Below, one piece after another: positions 14,113 through 19,663 of a DNA stretch of 19,663 nt (its first letter is position 1; each line of letters begins with the position of its first letter). The DNA lies in the NCBI GenBank assembly GCA_035307785.1, contig DATGHS010000256.1, forward strand, positions 1 to 19,663. Direction: 5' to 3'. The position numbers and the translations under genes are program-made. Below the pieces are notes generated by a model. It was not told the DNA's origin, did not search any database, and saw only the letters and a list, made by a program, of their open reading frames with translations. The stretch is from DATGHS01 sp035307785. Its GTDB lineage: Bacteria; Planctomycetota; Planctomycetia; Gemmatales; Gemmataceae.

Positions 14113-15717
14113 TCACCCCCTCGGCCCCGCCGCTCGCACTTCGGCCGACACTTGATCCTCGAAATTCACGAAGTTCTCACGGAATAGCGCCGCCAGCTTG
14201 TCTGCCTGTGCATCGTAAGCTGCTCGGTCGCTCCACGTGAAGCGTGGCTGCAGCACCTGGGCCGGCACACCGGGGCATTCACGAGGGACCAGCAAGCCAA
14301 AGTGCGGATCGGTTTCATACAGCACATTCGCCAGGGTCCCGGCCAGTGCAGCCCGCAACATCGTTCTGGTGTGGGCCAGTGACATGCGCTTGCCGGTCTT
14401 GTATGGCCCGCCGGTCCAGCCGGTGTTCACGAGCCACACCGGGCAATGATGTTTTTGCATTTTTTGCCGCAGCAATTCTGCATAACGCGCCGGGTGTAGC
14501 GGTAAAAAAGGCGCGGCAAAGCAGGTGCTGAAGTTGGGCGTGGGCTCGGAAATGCCCGTTTCCGTCCCGGCTACCTTTGCCGTGTAGCCGGAGAGGAAAT
14601 GGTACATCGCTTGCTCCGGCGTGAGCTTGGCAATCGGCGGGAGCACACCGAAAGCATCGCAGGTGAGGAAAAAGATGTTGGACGGATGCCCGCCGCGGCC
14701 ACTCGGCTCCGAATTGGGCATGAACTCCAATGGATAAGCGGCCCGTGTGTTCTCGGTCATCCTGGTGTCGTCAAAATCGGCAGCGCGAGTGACCGGATTA
14801 ACAACGACATTCTCCAGCACGGTGCCGAAGCGGATCGCATTCCAAATCTGCGGCTCGCCTTGCGGCGACAGGCGGATCGTTTTGGCATAACACCCGCCTT
14901 CGACATTAAATACACCGGCGTCCGACCAGCCATGCTCGTCGTCGCCGATCAAGCGCCGGAACGGATCGGCCGACAGCGTCGTCTTGCCCGTGCCCGATAG
15001 GCCGAAGAACAGTGCCACGTCACCGTCTTCGCCAATGTTGGCCGAGCAGTGCATCGACAGAACGCCCCGCAACGGCAACAGGTAATTAAGGATCGAAAAG
15101 ATCGACTTCTTGATTTCGCCGGCATAGTGGGTCCCGGCAATCAGGACAAGCCGCCGGGCAAAGCTGATGCCAATGAACGCGCTGCTGTTGACGCCATCCT
15201 GCTTCGGGTGGGCTTCGAAGTTGGGCGCAGCCAAAATGGTCCAGTCGGGTTCGAAGTGGGCCGGCTCATTCGGCGGAAGCCGACGAAAAAGATTGTGCGC
15301 GAATTGCGCCTGCCAGGCATACTCCGTCAGTAAACGCACGCGCACGCGCTGCTCCGGCTCGGCACAAACTTCGCCATCGGTCAAAAAAACGTTTTGGCAG
15401 CTCTTGAGGTGAGCCGTGATCTTTCCCAGTATGCGCTCGAAGCGTTCGGTGTCGATGGGCTGATTGATCTTATTCCAATGGATGTGGCCGTGCGAGTCGG
15501 ATTCGCGAACGATGAAGCGATCTTTCGGCGAGCGGCCGGTGCGCGCCCCGGTGCTTACCGTCAGGGCGCCGGAATCGGCCAGAATGCCGTCGCTCTCGCG
15601 CACGGCTAGTTCGACCCAGCCCGGCAGCGCAAGATTGGCATGTTGCTGCTCAAGTGCCCGGCGTGCAATGGCAGACAGGTCCGTGCCGCTTGTAACTTTA
15701 TGTGTTGAGGTCGCCAT
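14113..15717 (-). CDS. pckA: Phosphoenolpyruvate carboxykinase (ATP)
   Basis: This cytoplasmic enzyme converts oxaloacetate and ATP to phosphoenolpyruvate, CO2 and ADP, the first committed step of gluconeogenesis. Numbering from the upstream ATG at 15729 (538 residues), the motifs are GARTGRSPKDRF (61-72), HYAGEIKKSIF (201-211, metal/substrate Lys), the P-loop GLSGTGKT (243-250), GDDEHGW (262-268), and near the C-terminus TGWTGGPYKTGKRM. I prefer the ATG at 15717 (534 residues, beginning MATSTHK). GGAGG then lies five bases upstream, whereas the 15729 ATG overlaps that ribosome site and has none of its own. It is transcribed alone from the divergent region shared with the deacylase operon. 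Confidence 0.95.
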   Translation of the reverse strand: MATSTHKVTSGTDLSAIARRALEQQHANLALPGWVELAVRESDGILADSGALTVSTGARTGRSPKDRFIVRESDSHGHIHWNKINQPIDTERFERILGKITAHLKSCQNVFLTDGEVCAEPEQRVRVRLLTEYAWQAQFAHNLFRRLPPNEPAHFEPDWTILAAPNFEAHPKQDGVNSSAFIGISFARRLVLIAGTHYAGEIKKSIFSILNYLLPLRGVLSMHCSANIGEDGDVALFFGLSGTGKTTLSADPFRRLIGDDEHGWSDAGVFNVEGGCYAKTIRLSPQGEPQIWNAIRFGTVLENVVVNPVTRAADFDDTRMTENTRAAYPLEFMPNSEPSGRGGHPSNIFFLTCDAFGVLPPIAKLTPEQAMYHFLSGYTAKVAGTETGISEPTPNFSTCFAAPFLPLHPARYAELLRQKMQKHHCPVWLVNTGWTGGPYKTGKRMSLAHTRTMLRAALAGTLANVLYETDPHFGLLVPRECPGVPAQVLQPRFTWSDRAAYDAQADKLAALFRENFVNFEDQVSAEVRAAGPRG

Positions 15718-15765
15718 CCGTTCCTCCATGTAGCATCGGCCCGAAATTGCTCCCTCGAATACGCA

Positions 15766-15771
15766 ATTATA
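15766..15771 (-). promoter_or_regulatory. Candidate -10 box for pckA
   Basis: A perfect TATAAT reads on the minus strand, about 50 bases before the preferred pckA start. No good -35 hexamer is found at 16-18 bases, so an activator or a different sigma factor may be needed, or the match is chance. Confidence 0.3.
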
Positions 15772-15829
15772 ACCGAGATCAGCATTTAGTGCTTCATCAG
15801 TTTGCGCTCAAGACGATGTCGGTGGCTTC

Positions 15830-15835
15830 TATAAT
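15830..15835 (+). promoter_or_regulatory. Candidate -10 box for the deacylase-pyrBC unit
   Basis: A perfect TATAAT lies 48 bases before the deacylase start. The nearest -35-like hexamer (TTGCGC, 15802-15807) is 22 bases away, too far for a standard promoter. Together with the minus-strand box at 15766 it makes a divergent pair in the 154-base intergenic region. Confidence 0.35.
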
Positions 15836-15883
15836 GACAATCGGGACGTCATCGCCAGCAGGCGGTTCTGACCAAGGCAAAAG

Positions 15884-17452
15884 ATGTTCGACATCCTGAT
15901 TCACGGCGGACGGATTGTCGATGGGACGGGCAATCCCTGGTACTATGCGGATGTCGGCATTCAGGGTGAGCGCATTGCCGCCATTGGCTCGCTTGCATCC
16001 GCCGACGCCCGCCACAAGATTGACGCGACGGATAAGGTTGTCGCCCCCGGCTTCATCGACGTGCATGTGCATGGCGATCTCGCGCTGCTGGCTGATCCGC
16101 TGCATGAGCCGGCCATTCGCCAAGGCGTGACTACGTACTTGCTTGGTCAAGACGGTGTGGCCTTGGCGCCGGCCTCGGCCGCAACGCTCGATTTCATGAC
16201 TCGCTACACGGCCGGCTTCAGCGGCGGCAAATCGTGGGCCGACGCGCATATACCCAAGCGGCCATGGCTCACGATGGCCGATTACCTCGCCCTCTTCGAT
16301 CGCAATTGCGCGCTAAACGTCGCGTGTTTGGTTCCGAACGGCAATGTGCGCATGGAAGTGATCGGTCTCGCCACCCGAGTGCCGAGTACTGAAGAGCTGG
16401 CGCGCATGGAAGGTATTGTCCGCCGGGCCATGGCCGATGGCGGGGTGGGCCTTTCAAGCGGCCTCGATTACATCCCCAGTCGCTATGCCGGCACGCAGGA
16501 ACTGATTGCGTTGTGTCGGGAGATCGCGCCGCAAGGCGGCGTCTATGTCTCACACATGCGCGGCTATTCGCCGGAGAATGTTGCCGCTGCACTCGACGAA
16601 ATGGAACAGATCGCGCGCGAAGCCGGGGTCGCCGTGCACATCTCGCACTTCAACAGCATCGCGGAGCAGGTGTTGCCGCAGATCGACGCGATGCGCGCGC
16701 GCGGCATTGATGTGACGTTTGATCTCTATTGCTATCTCGCCGGAAGTTCCATTCTCGGAATGGTCGCCTTGCCGCCCTGGGTGCAGGAAGGCGGCATCGA
16801 CGCGACGTTGGCCCGCCTGCGCGATCGGCAGGTTCGCGAAAAGCTAAAAGAATCATTCGCCAGTCCTCGTGGCCCGTTGGAACTTGTAAAGCTCAGCTAC
16901 GTCGCTGCGGCGGAATACCAGAAATATGAGGGCAAGACGCTCGACCAAGCCGCCCGGGAAGCCGGCGCGGAAATTCTCAATTTCGTGTGTGACGTGCTCG
17001 ATGCTTCGAACATGGCTGTAGGTTGCATTGCGCCGCACCACTCGCGCCGGACGGAGAACGACACGCGCGCAATGATGCGGCATCCGGCGATGATGGGCGG
17101 CAGTGACGGAATTTTCACCGGCCATTTCCCCCATCCGCGTGGCTGCGGCTGCTTTGCCCGCTATCTTGGATATTACGTGCGCGAGAAGGTTTGGACGCTC
17201 GAAGAATGCGTGCAAAAGCTGGCCGGCCATCCCGCCCGCCGCTACGGTTTGAAGGAACGCGGGCTCTTGCGTGAAAAGATGGCGGCCGACGTAATTGTCT
17301 TTAGTCCGGAGAATGTCCACGACCGCTCCACATTCGAGCGCGGCCGCGAGCTGGCGACAGGAATGGAACACGTGATCGTGAATGGTGAATTGGTGTTGCA
17401 CAGCGGCCAGCGCACGCGCGCGCTGCCGGGACGGGCATTGAAGATGAGCTAA
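15884..17452 (+). CDS. N-acyl-D-amino-acid deacylase-like amidohydrolase
   Basis: This 522-residue metal-dependent hydrolase belongs to the amidohydrolase superfamily, D-aminoacylase branch. A beta-sandwich strand region opens the protein, then the metal ligands H61-x-H63 appear in GFIDVHVHGD (56-65). Further likely ligands are H224 (VSHMRGY), H255 (HISHFN) and D408 (GGSDGI). GLSSGLDYIP (189-198) and HFPHPRG (414-420) are typical of the branch. The position held by the metal-bridging Cys in Alcaligenes D-aminoacylase (N-C-G) reads Q-D-G (89-91), so D90 may replace it. It probably removes acyl groups from N-acyl-D-amino acids or a related amide; the substrate is uncertain. No signal peptide is seen. 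AAGG lies six bases before ATG, and pyrB follows after 33 bases, implying co-transcription. Confidence 0.85.
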   Translation: MFDILIHGGRIVDGTGNPWYYADVGIQGERIAAIGSLASADARHKIDATDKVVAPGFIDVHVHGDLALLADPLHEPAIRQGVTTYLLGQDGVALAPASAATLDFMTRYTAGFSGGKSWADAHIPKRPWLTMADYLALFDRNCALNVACLVPNGNVRMEVIGLATRVPSTEELARMEGIVRRAMADGGVGLSSGLDYIPSRYAGTQELIALCREIAPQGGVYVSHMRGYSPENVAAALDEMEQIAREAGVAVHISHFNSIAEQVLPQIDAMRARGIDVTFDLYCYLAGSSILGMVALPPWVQEGGIDATLARLRDRQVREKLKESFASPRGPLELVKLSYVAAAEYQKYEGKTLDQAAREAGAEILNFVCDVLDASNMAVGCIAPHHSRRTENDTRAMMRHPAMMGGSDGIFTGHFPHPRGCGCFARYLGYYVREKVWTLEECVQKLAGHPARRYGLKERGLLREKMAADVIVFSPENVHDRSTFERGRELATGMEHVIVNGELVLHSGQRTRALPGRALKMS

Positions 17453-17485
17453 TTGCCGCTTGCGCCTTAGCCGACGAGACCAACT

Positions 17486-18403
17486 ATGATTGCCGATTGG
17501 ACGCGAAAGCATTTGTTGGGCCTGGAGGAACTCTCGGCACGAGAGATCGGCATCATTCTCGATGCCGCCGATGATATGGCCAAGCTGGATCCCAATGCCA
17601 CGTCCACTGAGTTAAAGGGCCGTACGGTTGCAAACCTGTTCTTCGAGCCGTCTACGCGTACCCGGAACAGCTTCGGGCTGGCGGCGCGGCGGCTTGGGGC
17701 CGCCACGCTTGATTTCACTTCCAGCGGCTCCAGCGTTAGCAAGGGCGAGGCATTTATCGACACCGCCAAAAATATCGAGGCGATGGGCGTAGACGTGATG
17801 GTGGTCCGGCACACTTCGCCCGGTTCGCCGCACTTGCTGGCCAAACACTTGCGCGCGAGCGTCATCAATGCCGGCGATGGACCGCACGAGCATCCGACGC
17901 AGGGCTTGCTCGACATCTTCACAATCCGCCGGCACAAAGGCCGCGTGGAGGGTCTGACTGTGGGCCTGATTGGCGATATCCTTCATAGCCGCGTTGCCCG
18001 CAGCAATATTCACGGTCTGATCAAGTTGGGCGCAAAAGTGATTGTGTGCGGCCCATCCACGCTGGTGCCCCGAGAGCTGAAGCTATGGGGTGTGGAAGTT
18101 GCCTATGATTTCGACGACATCCTGCCGCACTGCGATGTGATCAATCTCTTGCGTATTCAGTTCGAGCGCCAGCGCACGGGGTTATTCCCGTCCATCCGCG
18201 AGTATGCATTCTTGTTTGGAATGACCGGCGAACGAATGCGCCGTGCGCGTCCCGACCTTTTGATCCTCGCTCCCGGCCCGATCAACCGCGGTGTCGAAGT
18301 GACACCGGAAGTGGCAGACGGCATCCACTCGGCTATTTTGGAGCAGGTGGCCAACGGGCTGGCGATCCGGATGGCGCTACTGAAGTTGTTGTGTGGAGTT
18401 TGA
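17486..18403 (+). CDS. pyrB: Aspartate carbamoyltransferase, catalytic chain
   Basis: This 305-residue enzyme joins carbamoyl phosphate and aspartate to form carbamoyl-aspartate, the second step of UMP synthesis. The carbamoyl-phosphate site FFEPSTRTR (52-60) is followed by the SxxK loop with K86 (SSVSKGE). HPTQ (136-139), HSRVARS (167-173) and the aspartate-binding GPINRGVE (264-271) are intact. Length is normal for a catalytic chain without a fused domain; no regulatory pyrI gene is visible. The ribosome site is weak (GAGA-like, about 8 bases upstream), consistent with translation coupled to the deacylase gene 33 bases upstream. pyrC follows after 66 bases. Confidence 0.96.
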   Translation: MIADWTRKHLLGLEELSAREIGIILDAADDMAKLDPNATSTELKGRTVANLFFEPSTRTRNSFGLAARRLGAATLDFTSSGSSVSKGEAFIDTAKNIEAMGVDVMVVRHTSPGSPHLLAKHLRASVINAGDGPHEHPTQGLLDIFTIRRHKGRVEGLTVGLIGDILHSRVARSNIHGLIKLGAKVIVCGPSTLVPRELKLWGVEVAYDFDDILPHCDVINLLRIQFERQRTGLFPSIREYAFLFGMTGERMRRARPDLLILAPGPINRGVEVTPEVADGIHSAILEQVANGLAIRMALLKLLCGV

Positions 18404-18469
18404 TCCTGCTAGCGGCTACCAGTTTACAGTATTCAACAGAAATAGAGATAGTGAACGGCGCAAAGCTTT

Positions 18470-19663
18470 ATGACACTCTTGCGAATTACCAACGGCCGCA
18501 TCATTGATCCGGCCCAGAATATCGACCGCACCGACGATCTTTGGATCCAGGGTGACCTGGTCCTTGGCATCGGTTCACGGCCCGACCTCACAGCCAGCCA
18601 AACGCTCAACGCGACGGGCAAGATCGTGTGCCCCGGCCTCATTGACATGCACGTCCACCTGCGCGAGCCGGGCCGTGAAGAGGATGAAACAATCCTCACC
18701 GGCACCCGGGCCGCGATTGCCGGCGGCATTACGTCGGTAGCCTGCATGCCCAACACCGAGCCGCCCATCGATTCGCAGGCCGATGCGGAATTCATGCGCA
18801 TGCAGGCCACGCGGGCCGGCTTCGCCAACGTCTTTCCCATCGGCACTATCAGCAAGAATCGGGAAGGGAAAGAACTGGCCGAAATCGGCGGCCTGGTAGC
18901 CGGCGGGGCTGTCGCCTTTACCGACGACGGTTCACCCGTTGTCAGCTCCGAGATTATGCGCCGGGCCCTCGAATACACGCAGATGTTCGACAAAGCCGTG
19001 CTCAGCCATTGCGAAGATTTGGAGCTAACACGCGGGGGCGTCATGCACGAAGGCTTCGAGAGCCTCAAACTCGGCCTGCGCGGCATGCCGGCGGCCGCGG
19101 AAGAGATCATGGTTTTCCGCGACATCGCCCTGGCCGAGATGACCGGCGGCCGGCTGCATATTCTGCATGTTTCCACCGCTGGAAGCGTCGAGCTGATCCG
19201 CAGTGCTAAACAGCGAGGCGTCCGCGTTACTGGCGAAGCGTGCACCCATCATTGCTGCCTCACCGATGCTTCACTGCGAACTTACGACAGCAATTACAAA
19301 ATGTCGCCGCCGCTGCGCACGCAAAAAGATGTCGATGCCCTTCTCGAAGGCTTGAGGGACGGCACGCTGGAAGTGATTGCGACCGATCACGCGCCGCATT
19401 CGCGCGAAAAGAAGATGCGGGAATTCGATCAAACGCCGAATGGCATCATTGGTCTCGAGACGCTGCTGCCGCTGACGCTAGAGCTCGAGCATAACGGCCA
19501 TGTGCCGCTGCTCGGCGCGATCGGTGCGCTGTCGCAACGACCGGCCGACATCCTGCGTTTGCCCGCGGGGCGGCTCTCTGTCGGCGCAGCGGCGGATCTG
19601 ACAATTTTTGATCTCGACCGTCCCTGGCGCATTGACGTCGACGCCTTTCGTTCCAAATCTAAG
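18470..19663 (+). CDS. pyrC: Dihydroorotase, 3' end outside the window
   Basis: The frame is open for 398 codons from ATG 18470 to the window edge, without a stop. It cyclises carbamoyl-aspartate to dihydroorotate, the third step of UMP synthesis. Zinc ligands of class I dihydroorotases are all present: H61-x-H63 (DMHVHLREPG), D152/D153 (AFTDDG), H180 (LSHCED), H233 (LHVST) and D306 (IATDHAPH). Substrate-binding R65 and N95 (MPNTEPP) also fit. Family members run to about 420-430 residues, so only some 25-35 residues are missing. The type fits an active enzyme rather than the inactive pyrC' that accompanies some aspartate carbamoyltransferases. It is co-oriented with pyrB, 66 bases upstream, probably one operon. 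No strong ribosome site is seen. Confidence 0.94.
   Translation, partial: MTLLRITNGRIIDPAQNIDRTDDLWIQGDLVLGIGSRPDLTASQTLNATGKIVCPGLIDMHVHLREPGREEDETILTGTRAAIAGGITSVACMPNTEPPIDSQADAEFMRMQATRAGFANVFPIGTISKNREGKELAEIGGLVAGGAVAFTDDGSPVVSSEIMRRALEYTQMFDKAVLSHCEDLELTRGGVMHEGFESLKLGLRGMPAAAEEIMVFRDIALAEMTGGRLHILHVSTAGSVELIRSAKQRGVRVTGEACTHHCCLTDASLRTYDSNYKMSPPLRTQKDVDALLEGLRDGTLEVIATDHAPHSREKKMREFDQTPNGIIGLETLLPLTLELEHNGHVPLLGAIGALSQRPADILRLPAGRLSVGAAADLTIFDLDRPWRIDVDAFRSKSK

Noticed and set aside
15715..15729. pckA start at 15729
   Set aside because: The ATG there overlaps the GGAGG ribosome site that serves the ATG at 15717, so the downstream start is preferred.

Overview
The window is a moderately GC-rich bacterial chromosome segment. 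It most resembles Planctomycetota of the Pirellulales/Gemmatales kind. This placement is an inference from gene content: a secreted DUF1080 (3-keto-disaccharide hydrolase) protein, a secreted TPR/CHAT protein with an unusual 47-residue repeat, a signal-peptide-bearing PIG-L deacetylase, an exosortase/EpsI/chain-length-regulator locus, and many palindromic intergenic elements. No rRNA, tRNA, insertion sequence, prophage or CRISPR array was seen.

Layout. (1) 117-1853 (+) is an assimilatory sulfite reductase hemoprotein. It converges, with a 14-base gap, on (2) a minus-strand exosortase/exopolysaccharide locus at 1868-7013. In transcription order that locus is exosortase, a Wzz-type chain-length protein fused to a BY-kinase-like ATPase, an EpsI-like protein, and a family 2 glycosyltransferase. 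Its internal gaps hold inverted repeats that look like dispersed palindromic elements. (3) 7362-8348 (+) is a secreted PIG-L deacetylase. It is followed by a gene-poor stretch (8349-9190) with hairpins, a DUF2283-like minus-strand gene whose 3' end seems to have lost its stop, a possible 58-residue minus-strand ORF with its own terminator, and three copies of a short repeat. (4) 9191-12196 (+) is a 1001-residue secreted protein with eight exact 47-residue TPR-like units and a CHAT protease domain. The usual catalytic His is replaced by Tyr. (5) 12303-13058 (+) is a secreted DUF1080 protein and 13109-14029 (+) an Fpg/MutM-type DNA glycosylase. (6) 14113-15717 (-) is ATP-dependent PEP carboxykinase. 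(7) From a shared divergent intergenic region, 15884-19663 (+) reads an N-acyl-D-amino-acid deacylase-like amidohydrolase, aspartate carbamoyltransferase (pyrB) and dihydroorotase (pyrC). pyrC is cut by the window edge.

How they fit together. The exosortase, chain-length/kinase, EpsI and glycosyltransferase genes form one functional unit, probably assembling an exopolysaccharide and sorting C-terminally anchored surface proteins. No sorting substrate lies in the window. pyrB and pyrC carry out consecutive steps of UMP synthesis, and the deacylase 33 bases upstream of pyrB is probably co-transcribed. The rest are housekeeping (cysI, pckA, fpg) or secreted genes. The points most worth a second look are the His-to-Tyr change in the CHAT domain, the degenerate nucleotide-binding motifs in the kinase-like domain, the palindromes inside the exosortase locus, and two near-identical terminator hairpins about 4.7 kb apart.
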